A stretch of DNA of 41,933 nucleotides from Gammaproteobacteria bacterium (GTDB lineage Bacteria; Pseudomonadota; Gammaproteobacteria; Pseudomonadales; Azotimanducaceae), in the NCBI GenBank assembly GCA_021773555.1, contig JAJFKA010000101.1:1-41933 (forward strand). The letters are read 5' to 3'. Both the position numbers and the translations under genes were made by a program. Shown in pieces: positions 16,820 through 25,594 of the stretch (the first letter of the stretch is position 1; each line of letters opens with the position of its first letter). The notes beneath the pieces are model-generated. The model saw nothing but the letters and a program-made list of their open reading frames with translations. It did no database searches and was not told the DNA's origin.

Positions 16820-18598
16820 ATGGCGGAAATATTGAGAATCGGAAACTGCAGTGGTTACTATGGAGACCGGCTCGCTGCGGCAAAAGAAATGGTTGATGGC
16901 GGCCCCATTGATGTCCTGACCGGTGATTATCTCGCCGAGCTCACCATGACAATTCTCTACAACCAGCAACAGGCCCGGGGCGCGCACATGGGCTATGTGG
17001 GTACATTCTTAAAACAAGTAAGCGATGTTGTTGCAACCTGCCTCGACAGAAATATCAAGATCGTCAGCAATGCAGGTGGATTAAATCCAAAAGGCATGGC
17101 TGACGAAGTCGAAAAAATCCTGGCGGAACAGGGACTAACGGCAAAAGTCGCCTACATCGACGGTGATGATCTGATGGCTGACATCGCAGATCTACAGGGG
17201 AAAGGAGAGCAGTTCAGCAACATCGATCGTGGCATCCCATTGTCGGAAACGAATAACAAGGTAGTCACCGCAAATACTTACCTCGGTTGTTGGGCAATCA
17301 AGGAAGCACTTGACCAGGGTGCAGACATTGTTATCTGTCCACGGGTCACCGACGCCGCTGTGGTTATCGGTCCGGCGGCATGGAAGTTCAACTGGCAAAG
17401 AAACGACTATGACGCACTCGCCGGTGCACTGGCAGCAGGCCATATCATCGAATGTGGTGCACAGTGTTGTGGTGGAAATTATTCTTTTATCGAGGAAGTA
17501 CCCACTTTCCGGAATGTAGGCTACCCCATTGCAGAGATGGAGGCGGATGGTAGTTTCACGATATCCAAACATCCCGGTACTGGAGGGCTCATTTCGGTCG
17601 GCACCGTAACTGCCCAGCTTCTCTACGAAATTTCCACGCCCGCGTACTACAACCCGGACGTGATCGCGCATTTCGACACTCTGTCAATAGAACAAGCCGG
17701 TGAAAACAGAGTGCGGGTCAGCGGTTGTCGCGGCAGTAGCCCTCCCCCTACCCACAAGGTCTGCATTAACACCATCGGCGGTTTTAAGAATGGCATCGAG
17801 GTGCTGCTCACCGGACTCGATATTGAACGTAAAGCTGAACTCTATATCGACCAGATCTTCCACAACCTCGGCGGCCAGGAACAGTTTGATGAGGTCGAGA
17901 TTCAGTTGATCCGCTCAGATCAGGAAGATCCTGGTTCCAACGAGGTTGCACATGCGTCTTTAAGAATCGCGGTTACCTCCAGCGATGCGAATAAAGTAGG
18001 CAGATTGTTTTCCGCCAAAATAACCGAATTGGGACTCGCGACCATCCCGGGTAACACAGGCCGTGGCAATAGTATGGGCGGCGGTAATCCCGTTATTGTC
18101 TACTGGCCTGCCCTGCTCGACAGTCAACTGGTAACAGAGCGCATGCATCTCGGCGGCAAGGTAACCGAGGTATTACCAACGCAACGCCTTAATCTGGAAG
18201 AAATTTACTACCAGGAAGTACCGATTACGATCGACCCCGCACCCACAGGTGAAGCCACGCGCGTCCCTTTTGGGCGCCTTTTTGGTGCGCGCTCCGGCGA
18301 CAAGGGTGGGTGTGCAAACTGCGGCGTGTGGGCCCGGTCTGACGCCGCCTACAGTTTTCTCTATGAGTACCTGACTGTCGAAGAATTCAAACGACTGCTG
18401 CCAGATATGGCGATCTATCAGATCGAACGCTATGAAATGCCAAACCTCAAAGCCCTCAATTTCTACGTACACGGTTTGCTGAAGGATGGTGTTTCTTCCA
18501 ACAACCGCATTGATGGCCAGGCAAAGACCTTGTGTGAGTATCTCCGGGCAAAATACATTCAGGCACCGGCTATCCTGATGAATGAACTGGCCAGCTAG
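16820..18598 (+). CDS. AtuA-family (acyclic terpene utilisation) protein
   Basis: 592 residues, close to the 591 I recall for Pseudomonas AtuA. The large N-terminal AtuA domain (DUF1446) begins LRIGNCSGYYGDRLAAA and includes TGDYLAEL, NAGGLNPKG (about 88-96) and CPRVTDAAVVIGPAAW. A C-terminal ferredoxin-fold AtuA-like domain contains GARSGDKGGCANCGVWAR (about 494-511). In Pseudomonas it is needed for growth on citronellol and geraniol, but its reaction is not established. Here it is the last gene of the carboxylase-hydratase operon, 25 bases after the hydratase stop. The atuB, atuD, atuG and atuH partners are absent, so a terpene role is only one possibility. Confidence 0.88.
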   Translation: MAEILRIGNCSGYYGDRLAAAKEMVDGGPIDVLTGDYLAELTMTILYNQQQARGAHMGYVGTFLKQVSDVVATCLDRNIKIVSNAGGLNPKGMADEVEKILAEQGLTAKVAYIDGDDLMADIADLQGKGEQFSNIDRGIPLSETNNKVVTANTYLGCWAIKEALDQGADIVICPRVTDAAVVIGPAAWKFNWQRNDYDALAGALAAGHIIECGAQCCGGNYSFIEEVPTFRNVGYPIAEMEADGSFTISKHPGTGGLISVGTVTAQLLYEISTPAYYNPDVIAHFDTLSIEQAGENRVRVSGCRGSSPPPTHKVCINTIGGFKNGIEVLLTGLDIERKAELYIDQIFHNLGGQEQFDEVEIQLIRSDQEDPGSNEVAHASLRIAVTSSDANKVGRLFSAKITELGLATIPGNTGRGNSMGGGNPVIVYWPALLDSQLVTERMHLGGKVTEVLPTQRLNLEEIYYQEVPITIDPAPTGEATRVPFGRLFGARSGDKGGCANCGVWARSDAAYSFLYEYLTVEEFKRLLPDMAIYQIERYEMPNLKALNFYVHGLLKDGVSSNNRIDGQAKTLCEYLRAKYIQAPAILMNELAS

Positions 18599-18620
18599 CC
18601 GTTAGCGTCCAATGCTTAAG

Positions 18621-20138
18621 TCAAACTAACAGATAGCCAGCCAGCAGATACAGGAGGGCTGCAAGCCCTGCTGCGGTCATGGCCAAGGGCAGTTGAGTTG
18701 CCACATGATCCATCAGATCAGCGCCGCAGGCCAGCGATGACAGGATCGTGGTATCGGAAATCGGTGAACACTGATCTCCAAATACCGCACCGCCAAGAAT
18801 TGCTCCGAAGCTGAGCAAAACAAACGCAGGCTCAGGTGAAATAGCAAAAGCCAGGGGCAATGCAACCGGGAAGACCACAGCATAGGTTCCCCAGGAAGAT
18901 CCAATAGAGAAAGACACGAGCATACAAATCAGCAGCAATAACGCCGGAAGTATAAAAGGCAACTGTTGAAGCCATTCAAGTGTCATGTCAATTACGTAGG
19001 CCGACGTGCCCAGCGTTTCAGAAACCGTGGCCAGAGTCACCGCAAGCCCAAGTACAATCGCGCCAACCGTCACCCCCTTAATGCCTGTTACCATCGCGTC
19101 AAATGCACTTGCCACAGCCATACCGCGTGCCACGCTGAGCACCAGGCCGGTCACGACGGCCATACCAAACCCTTCAAACACCAGTGGCGAGCCACCAAGT
19201 ATCCAGGGCAGGATACAAAATCCCATCAGCACCCCGATGGGGCCCAGAAAATCCAGCGATGACGGCGCATAGCCTGGTTCCAGCTTGAGTTGGGTAAGTT
19301 CCAGCGACGCCATGGGTTCTGCTCCGTCGCGATTGAGTTTTCCTGTGTCTCGGACCCTGTCGACGGCTCGCGCCATTGGTGAATTCAACAGAGGTAACCT
19401 GTCAATGGAAAATAACAGTGTCATGGCAACCGCTATCCATGCGTAAAAATTGTAAGGAATTGCTTGCAGGAAGAGTTCAATCGCCGCTCCCTCTGTCGTA
19501 ATCAATCCCGAGAGCGGTTCAATCACTATCAGCCCGGCCACATAAACCGGCCAGACATTAAACGGTATCAAGGTCGCAACCGGTGACGCAGTTGAATCAA
19601 CAACATAGGACAACTCCTCGTGGCTGACACCAAATTTGTCCGCAATCGGTCGAACCGTGGTCCCGGTAAGGACAGTACTGATGGTCCCCCCCTGATGGAA
19701 GACGACACCCATAACCCAGGTGAATAACTTGGCCGACCGTTTGGAACTGACAAACTTACCTGCCATGGATTCGGCAAAATGCAGCGCACCACCATTCCGG
19801 TTCCACAGCCCCAGAAGCCCACCCAGTGCCCAGAGATAAACCAGCAGAATTTGTGCGTACTTCTCAGTGCCAAGACTTGGCACCAGAAATTCACTGATAA
19901 TATTGACATTACCCACCACGAGACCACCGGTGAAAATTCCCAGTAACAAGGCCAGCAGCACGTTTCGCGTGAAGAAGCAGACCGCGATTGTGATGAAAGC
20001 AGGCAGGAGTGACCAGGCACCGTAGTGTGAACCGATTTCTTCGGGCCTCAGCATCCAGATGATCGAGGCAACCAGAACAATCACCACCAATCCCGTGACT
20101 GACCTCACGTTAAAACGCGATACGATTTCTTTTTGCAT
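18621..20138 (-). CDS. NhaC-family Na+/H+ antiporter (second copy)
   Basis: 505 residues from the ATG at 20138; a TTG two codons earlier is also possible, and an AGAGG site lies upstream. There are about 12 membrane segments. The paired motifs FHQGGTISTVLTGTTVRP and, near the end, FGDQCSPISDTTILSSLA correspond to the helix pair of NhaC antiporters, and SFSIGSSWGTYAVVFP is also typical. It differs clearly from the first copy at 10625, so this is not a recent duplication; it is closer to the COG1757 group with many uncharacterised carboxylate or cation exchangers. It ends 22 bp from the convergent AtuA gene. Substrate not known. Confidence 0.87.
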   Translation of the reverse strand: MQKEIVSRFNVRSVTGLVVIVLVASIIWMLRPEEIGSHYGAWSLLPAFITIAVCFFTRNVLLALLLGIFTGGLVVGNVNIISEFLVPSLGTEKYAQILLVYLWALGGLLGLWNRNGGALHFAESMAGKFVSSKRSAKLFTWVMGVVFHQGGTISTVLTGTTVRPIADKFGVSHEELSYVVDSTASPVATLIPFNVWPVYVAGLIVIEPLSGLITTEGAAIELFLQAIPYNFYAWIAVAMTLLFSIDRLPLLNSPMARAVDRVRDTGKLNRDGAEPMASLELTQLKLEPGYAPSSLDFLGPIGVLMGFCILPWILGGSPLVFEGFGMAVVTGLVLSVARGMAVASAFDAMVTGIKGVTVGAIVLGLAVTLATVSETLGTSAYVIDMTLEWLQQLPFILPALLLLICMLVSFSIGSSWGTYAVVFPVALPLAFAISPEPAFVLLSFGAILGGAVFGDQCSPISDTTILSSLACGADLMDHVATQLPLAMTAAGLAALLYLLAGYLLV

Positions 20139-20235
20139 ACTCAATTACCTCTGGGTCTCAGGCGACCACTTCCCTTGTCCGCTAAGCAGCAACTTACGCC
20201 GGATATTGTTTTGTGATATTCCGTGGTCGAAACCG

Positions 20236-21465
20236 TCAATCGCCTGTCCGTGGTTCTACTGATAAGGGTAGCCACCACCAGCCTATGATCGCAGCGATGA
20301 CCAATGGACAGCCAGTCGTCAATATCGCGAGTTCAACACTCTCAAACTCACTGACGACTCCACCAAACACGAGCCCAACTGGCCCGGCTAAGTAGCGCAC
20401 CGCCGTCATCGCAGTGAACACCCGACCCGCTATTTCTGGCGGCGTCCGCCGTTGCATGACTGTCTGCTCCAGAGGATTCCCCGCACCAAGTAACAATCCA
20501 CCGAGCGTAACAACCATCACCACCTGCCACTCGGCGACCGCGTAGGCACAACTTAAGATCGCGCAACCCATGACAACCAGGCCGCCGTAATAAATGGAGG
20601 TGAGCGAAAGTCGTCGCTGCAACCAGTCAAATGACACGGCGCCTGCTGTCGCTGCTAACCCGAACATAGATACTGAAATTCCCAGCAGTGCGATGTTGTC
20701 AAATTTTTGCATCGCGAGCATAGGTAAAAACAAGCCCAGGAACGGTAGTAGCGCGAAACTCGTAAACAGTCCGAAGATCGCGAGCGGTCTGAGACCGGTA
20801 TCCCTCAGAATATAGCGGAATCCCGAAAAATCGGCCGCAATCACCGGAGAAACCTTGTCCATCGTCCGGGGGACAGTCATGACAAACACCACGGCACAGA
20901 TCAGGAACGATGTCGCATTAACATAAAATGCAGTCATCACGCCCAGATAGCTAATCAACAGGGCGGCGAGCAACGGGCCACCAAAGTCTGCTGCATTCTC
21001 AAGGCCACCACGCAGAGAATTTACTGACGTAAGCGATTTGTTAGCCCGTAACGTCAAACCGGCGACCATAGTCTGTCTGGCGCTCACTCCTGAAGGATCA
21101 AACAATGTTCCGAGAAAAACCAACAACATGACCAGGGTTAGCGAAACATCACCCAGATAATAGAAACACAATGGGAGTGCAAGAACAGAAACAAAACTCA
21201 GCCCGTCGCTCATCAGGCTGACATTCCAGGCGCCAATCCGGTCGATCGCGCGCCCTCCGATGAACGCTGCCAGAATGACCGGCAATGTCGCCACAGCAAC
21301 AGCAATTCCTGACGCCAATGCCGAACCAGTGTACTGAAGGATCAATACCGGTAAGGCAACCGCTGCAACCTGATTGCCAAGCAGGGAAAGCGAATCTGCG
21401 GAAACCAGACCAGCGAGTGGTATCACCTTTCCATATTTCATGGAGATATCCAGATCGATCGACAA
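20236..21465 (-). CDS. MFS exporter (DHA3/EntS-like)
   Basis: 409 residues with about 12 hydrophobic helices. The early segment SLLGNQVAAVALPVLILQYTG and the following GGRAIDRIG (motif A position) resemble the DHA3 drug:H+ antiporter group, which includes EntS and MefA. Later RTPPEIAGRVFTAM is also typical of that group. It likely expels a small molecule, siderophore or drug, from the cytoplasm. It is transcribed alone, divergent from the GGDEF gene across 251 bp, with a 16-bp palindrome between them. Substrate unknown. Confidence 0.86.
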   Translation of the reverse strand: MSIDLDISMKYGKVIPLAGLVSADSLSLLGNQVAAVALPVLILQYTGSALASGIAVAVATLPVILAAFIGGRAIDRIGAWNVSLMSDGLSFVSVLALPLCFYYLGDVSLTLVMLLVFLGTLFDPSGVSARQTMVAGLTLRANKSLTSVNSLRGGLENAADFGGPLLAALLISYLGVMTAFYVNATSFLICAVVFVMTVPRTMDKVSPVIAADFSGFRYILRDTGLRPLAIFGLFTSFALLPFLGLFLPMLAMQKFDNIALLGISVSMFGLAATAGAVSFDWLQRRLSLTSIYYGGLVVMGCAILSCAYAVAEWQVVMVVTLGGLLLGAGNPLEQTVMQRRTPPEIAGRVFTAMTAVRYLAGPVGLVFGGVVSEFESVELAILTTGCPLVIAAIIGWWWLPLSVEPRTGD

Positions 21466-21574
21466 AGGTGTTCCATTCGAGCGCCCTGATCTATTAGTTT
21501 TCTACTCTATTTCGGAAACAAAATTAGTGTTTACCTGACAAGGTCCGCGGTAGCTTCCAGCGAACTATCTTGAT

Positions 21575-21590
21575 TGGACCATACAGTCCA
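21575..21590. promoter_or_regulatory. 16-bp palindrome TGGACCATACAGTCCA
   Basis: TGGAC and GTCCA form a 5-bp inverted repeat around CATACA. It lies 110 bp before the MFS start and just upstream of the promoter for the GGDEF gene. The shape fits an operator for a TetR-like repressor, but no regulator gene is adjacent. Confidence 0.3.
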
Positions 21591-21638
21591 CTATAGGTTT
21601 AACGGGCACTTTAGTCACCACGCACACACCACTGGTCA

Positions 21639-21667
21639 TTGAATTACAAAAGTTTCCTTGCTATAAA
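21639..21667 (+). promoter_or_regulatory. Sigma-70-like promoter for the GGDEF gene
   Basis: TTGAAT (21639-21644) and TATAAA (21662-21667) are 17 bases apart, the ideal spacing. Transcription would start near 21674, leaving a leader of about 43 nt before the ATG at 21717. Confidence 0.5.
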
Positions 21668-21716
21668 CCCGACAGGTTGGTATCAACGTGACCCCAGGCA
21701 GTAGATTTGTACAACG

Positions 21717-22673
21717 ATGACCAGACCACCCGTACCTGAAAACGAGCAAGCGCGGCTCAGCGAACTCACCTCGTTAGGTCTTCTCGACACAGACGCAGAG
21801 GAACGATTTGATCGTTACACTCGACTTGCGGTGAGGGTGTTCCAACTACCTTATGCGATGGTCACGCTGATCGACTCGGACCGCCAGTGGTTCAAATCAC
21901 GTCAGGGTATACCAATCCAGGAAAGCCCGCGAGATTTTTCTTTTTGTGCACACGCGATTCTGGAAGACGAAATTCTGGTTATTCCGGATACCCTTGAAGA
22001 TGTCCGATTCGCTGACAATCCTGTCGTCAACATGGAGAAAGGGATTCGTTTCTATGCTGGCTGTCCAATTCGAACGCCCAAAGGATTTGCCATAGGTACC
22101 TTATGCATCGCAGGGACTGAGCCGATGGAACTCAGCACTGCAGATCGACAACTTCTCAAAGACCTTTCCAAAATGCTGCAGGATGAGATAAACCATCAAA
22201 CAGTGGCCACGATTGATGAACTGACCGGACTATCCAATCGTCGGGGCTTTCTTGGTATTGGCAATCACGCTGTCGCCCTGTGTCGACGTATGAATCGCCC
22301 GGCGACCCTGATGTTCTTCGATCTCGATGGCTTTAAACTGGTTAACGATCAGTTTGGTCACCAGGAAGGTGACAAGGTGCTCATCGATATAGGGCAGTTG
22401 CTGTTAACCGAGTTCCGTTTCTCAGACGTCATCGCACGACTTGGCGGAGATGAATTTTGTGTTCTGCTGACCGGCACTGACGCAGAGCATGCGCACAAAC
22501 CGCTGGAGAATCTGAATCTGGCGGTGCAGCTGGAGAACAATAAGAATCCCTATGTGATTGGTTACAGTGTCGGCACCGTTGCGCTTGATCCCGCGAAACA
22601 CGACAGTATTAGTGATCTGGTCGCCGAAGCGGATCGCTTAATGTACGAACAGAAGCGTTCCAAGACCCGATAG
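21717..22673 (+). CDS. GAF-GGDEF diguanylate cyclase
   Basis: 318 residues, no membrane segment or signal, so a soluble cytoplasmic sensor. A GAF domain spans about 20-155, including RFYAGCPIRT. The GGDEF domain follows from about 162, starting with DELTGLSNRRGF (167-178), then MFFDLDGFKLVND with the metal-binding Asp, and the intact signature RLGGDEF (GGDEF 243-247). An RxxD inhibitory I-site, RFSD (234-237), sits exactly five residues before GGDEF. It should make c-di-GMP from two GTP and be inhibited by its product. The GAF ligand is not known. A well-spaced promoter lies upstream at 21639, and the gene is transcribed alone. Confidence 0.92.
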   Translation: MTRPPVPENEQARLSELTSLGLLDTDAEERFDRYTRLAVRVFQLPYAMVTLIDSDRQWFKSRQGIPIQESPRDFSFCAHAILEDEILVIPDTLEDVRFADNPVVNMEKGIRFYAGCPIRTPKGFAIGTLCIAGTEPMELSTADRQLLKDLSKMLQDEINHQTVATIDELTGLSNRRGFLGIGNHAVALCRRMNRPATLMFFDLDGFKLVNDQFGHQEGDKVLIDIGQLLLTEFRFSDVIARLGGDEFCVLLTGTDAEHAHKPLENLNLAVQLENNKNPYVIGYSVGTVALDPAKHDSISDLVAEADRLMYEQKRSKTR

Positions 22674-22758
22674 ACCGCTCAATTCTCTGCAGCATCGAAA
22701 TCCGCAGGATAGCATGCTTCACTCGTCGCCCCATGGGTACGGAGGAGATCCACCATAA

Positions 22759-22767
22759 TGATATACT
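22759..22767 (+). promoter_or_regulatory. Extended -10 promoter TGATATACT
   Basis: TG plus one base plus TATACT is an ideal extended -10 element. Transcription would start near 22774, about 20 nt before the esterase ATG. No good -35 hexamer is visible, which is acceptable for extended -10 promoters. Confidence 0.4.
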
Positions 22768-22794
22768 CAGATCATTTCCTGCAGGATTCCATTG

Positions 22795-23649
22795 ATGATC
22801 AAAAGCTGGCTCTTCAAAATTGTGCCGCTTCTGGCCCTGGTGATGACACCTTCGTTGCAAGCCGGGCCACCCTACACGATACCAAACACCACCAGCCACA
22901 TTTTAAGTACTGACACCACGACCAATCGGGACTATCGACTTTATGTGCACCTGCCCGACGGTTATGAGGCGCAGGCCAGGAAACGATACCCGGTTCTTTA
23001 CCTGCTAGATCCATGGTGGGACTTCCCGGTGATCGCAGGCGCATACAGTGGACTGGTTTTCGATGAGGTTATACCGGAGCTCATCATCGTTGGCATCGAC
23101 TACGAGCGAGAGAATCCTGATTACGATACTTTGCGCGAGAAGGATTACTCACCAGCCGCTATTGAAGGAAACGACAACACTGGCGACGGACCGGCTTTTC
23201 TTCAATTCATCGAGTCTGCAGTCATTCCACTGATCGAGCAAACCTATCGGGTTGATGACTATTCTGTGCTCGCAGGAACCTCGTATGGAGGCTTGTTTTC
23301 ACTCTTTACAATGTTCGAGAAGCCGGAATTGTTTGACGGATTAATCGCGATTACACCGGCAGTTAGCTGGAAACAGCGCTGGATCTTCCAGCGCGAAGCC
23401 AGTTTCTATGAACAACACCTGGCCGACGATGATCTTAAGGTTGATGTAAGGCTCTACATGTCCGTCGGCGAAAAGGACCAGTTGGACAACTTTACCAACG
23501 AATCGATCGCGTTCAGTCAGTTGATTAAGGATCGACCCTATGAAGGATTCGAGTTTCGATTCGAAGTCCGCGCGAATGAACATCACGCAAGTGTGAAACT
23601 CGGTTCGTTCTCCCAGGGACTGCAGCATGCGTTCAGTGGATATCATTAG
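22795..23649 (+). CDS. Secreted alpha/beta-hydrolase esterase (IroE/Fes-like, PF00756 type)
   Basis: 284 residues. A Sec signal peptide (about 1-23, hydrophobic core VPLLALVMTPS, cut after Leu-Gln-Ala) sends it to the periplasm. The fold is the esterase-D/enterochelin-esterase group: RKRYPVLYLLD near residue 62 and nucleophile elbow GTSYGG (Ser163). The likely catalytic His is one of the pair in NEHHASVK near the C-terminus. These enzymes cleave carboxylic esters; related proteins hydrolyse trilactone siderophores or acyl esters. The ATG at 22795 is preferred over the TTG just before it, with a CAGGA site eight bases upstream. The next gene starts nine bases after its stop, so they may form an operon. 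Confidence 0.87.
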   Translation: MIKSWLFKIVPLLALVMTPSLQAGPPYTIPNTTSHILSTDTTTNRDYRLYVHLPDGYEAQARKRYPVLYLLDPWWDFPVIAGAYSGLVFDEVIPELIIVGIDYERENPDYDTLREKDYSPAAIEGNDNTGDGPAFLQFIESAVIPLIEQTYRVDDYSVLAGTSYGGLFSLFTMFEKPELFDGLIAITPAVSWKQRWIFQREASFYEQHLADDDLKVDVRLYMSVGEKDQLDNFTNESIAFSQLIKDRPYEGFEFRFEVRANEHHASVKLGSFSQGLQHAFSGYH

Positions 23650-23658
23650 GCAACTCTG

Positions 23659-24771
23659 ATGACAAACACTGTTCGCTACGGCATCCTCGGCTGCGGCATG
23701 ATGGGTCGAGAGCATCTGACCAATCTCCAATTAATCGAAGGCGCGGAAGTCGTTGCCATCCTCGAACCCAATTCACGGATGGCGGAACGTGCTGCGCGGA
23801 TCGCGCCTGATGCCACCTTCGTCGACTCTATCAGTGCACTTCTCGAGAATAATATCGATGCACTTGTGATCGCTACCCCGAACTACCAGCACGCGGGGCA
23901 ATTACTGGAACTTCTGGGACACAGCACACTGCCGATACTGGTGGAGAAGCCCGTGGTCACGACCGAGGACCAGGTGTCGCAGATCGCCGAGGCTGCAGCC
24001 CGGCACAAGGCTCCCTTGTGGGTTGCCATGGAGTACCGCTATATGCCTCCGGTCTCTGCTTTTCAAAAGAGCCTGAACGAAGGCGTCATAGGCAAGCTGA
24101 TCAGTCTCAGTATTCGTGAACATCGATTTCCATTTCTAAGCAAGGTCAACGACTGGAATCGCTTCAATCGCAATACCGGTGGTACGCTGGTGGAGAAATG
24201 TTGCCACTTTTTTGATTTGATGCGTCTGCTAACCAACGATGAAGTTACCAGGATTTACGCTTCCGCCGGACAGGACAACAACCACCTGGATGAAAGTTAC
24301 GCAGGCGAGTCGCCTGACATCCTCGATAATGCCTTCGTTGTCCTGGATTTCCAAAGCGGTAAACGCGCCATGCTTGACCTGAATATGTTTGCGGAAGGCT
24401 CGCGATATCAGGAAGAAATTTGTGCCATCGGCAGTACCGGAAAACTCGAATGTTTTGTGCCAGGCCCCGAACAAACCTGGCCCGCAGACCAGCCTCAACC
24501 GACACCTAAGCTGGTTATAAGCCCTCGATCACCAAGAAATCCTGTGACGACTGAAATAACCGTGGATCCTCTGATTCTTGCAGCCGGGAGTCATCAGGGT
24601 GCGACCTTCTATGAACATCTGGGCTTCTTCCGATCTATCACTGAAGGATTACCTGTTGAAGTTACCATCGACGATGGACTTAGAGCGGTGGTCCTTGGCC
24701 TGGCCGCCCAGAAATCAGCCCGCACCAGTCAACCCGTCAACCTTACTGGTCAGGGTCTGAGCTTCGAATAA
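23659..24771 (+). CDS. Gfo/Idh/MocA-family NAD(P)-dependent oxidoreductase
   Basis: 370 residues. The N-terminal Rossmann domain opens with YGILGCGMMGREHL (about 6-19), and the conserved EKP motif occurs in LVEKPVVT near residue 97. The C-terminal domain begins near residue 125 and includes GGTLVEKCCHFFDLMRLL, with the histidine at the expected catalytic place. Family members oxidise or reduce hydroxyl groups of sugars, inositols or related polyols in the cytoplasm. It follows the secreted esterase closely and may act on the released sugar or alcohol, but the substrate is not readable. The C-terminal region has a YEHLGFF stretch and ends normally. Confidence 0.9.
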   Translation: MTNTVRYGILGCGMMGREHLTNLQLIEGAEVVAILEPNSRMAERAARIAPDATFVDSISALLENNIDALVIATPNYQHAGQLLELLGHSTLPILVEKPVVTTEDQVSQIAEAAARHKAPLWVAMEYRYMPPVSAFQKSLNEGVIGKLISLSIREHRFPFLSKVNDWNRFNRNTGGTLVEKCCHFFDLMRLLTNDEVTRIYASAGQDNNHLDESYAGESPDILDNAFVVLDFQSGKRAMLDLNMFAEGSRYQEEICAIGSTGKLECFVPGPEQTWPADQPQPTPKLVISPRSPRNPVTTEITVDPLILAAGSHQGATFYEHLGFFRSITEGLPVEVTIDDGLRAVVLGLAAQKSARTSQPVNLTGQGLSFE

Positions 24772-24798
24772 CGCCTGCAATCCGGTTTACACCAACTG

Positions 24799-25530
24799 TT
24801 AGAAGTGATCAAGAATGTGTTCACCGCTAAACACTGAACCATGTCCCGGATAAACCGTGATCGGCTTAAGTGATTTCAACTTTTCCATTGTCCTGCGCAT
24901 CGCAATAGGGTCAGCATAGATCGAAGGCTGCACAAGCCGGCCAAGTGTGCCGCTGCCGAGTAACGTATCACCCGTCACAAGCGCTTTACTGGGCTCATGA
25001 AAAAAGCAGACACTATCCCAACTGTGTCCCGGTGTGTGCAGCACTTTCCAGTTTTCGAATCCCTTTAACAGCCGACCGTCCCGCAGCCTTTGGCCATGCA
25101 GTTTCTGTGTTTTTGTATCCCCATCCTGCAGAATATGGTTGTGAACGAACTGGTAACGCTTATCGCGGTCAGCATTCATATACATCTGCCTGGACCGCGG
25201 ACGCAGTGCTTCACGCATCGACGTAGCGATCTTTACCATCGGTCCAAACGGATTATTGAGAAACTTCAGATAAGGGCGTTTCGCCGCGTGGGGGATTGCC
25301 GCTACTGCTGCACAGGATCGCGCCATCGCGGCGACTCCGCCAATGTGGTCCGGATCATCGTGCGTGCAAACCACAAGGTCCACATCCTCGGGAGAGCGTC
25401 CAAGCTCCTCCGTGATATACCTGATTACAAAGCCATCACAGCGCAGGGCAACATCAATTACCAGTACCGACGCACCCTCCTCGATCACATAGCTGTTTGA
25501 GTAACGGGTTTTTACCTGATGGATTTGCAC
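24799..25530 (-). CDS. Metallo-beta-lactamase-fold hydrolase
   Basis: 243 residues. The metal site reads THDDPDH (His57, Asp59, Asp61, His62), so the second His of the usual HxHxDH motif is Asp, a variant found in part of this superfamily. Later ligands are in TPGHSWD, VTGDTLLG and VYPGHGSVF. No signal peptide, so it is cytoplasmic. Family members hydrolyse thioesters, lactones, phosphodiesters or glutathione thioesters; this one resembles glyoxalase-II-like or hydroxyacylglutathione-hydrolase-like proteins in layout. It lies 64 bp downstream of the SDR gene on the same strand and may be co-transcribed with it. Confidence 0.88.
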   Translation of the reverse strand: MQIHQVKTRYSNSYVIEEGASVLVIDVALRCDGFVIRYITEELGRSPEDVDLVVCTHDDPDHIGGVAAMARSCAAVAAIPHAAKRPYLKFLNNPFGPMVKIATSMREALRPRSRQMYMNADRDKRYQFVHNHILQDGDTKTQKLHGQRLRDGRLLKGFENWKVLHTPGHSWDSVCFFHEPSKALVTGDTLLGSGTLGRLVQPSIYADPIAMRRTMEKLKSLKPITVYPGHGSVFSGEHILDHF

Positions 25531-25594
25531 AGACTATCCCGCCACAGGCGAGTAGTGAGCGCGTTTAGTGCTGCCAGGCCAGTCCTGCGAGTAC

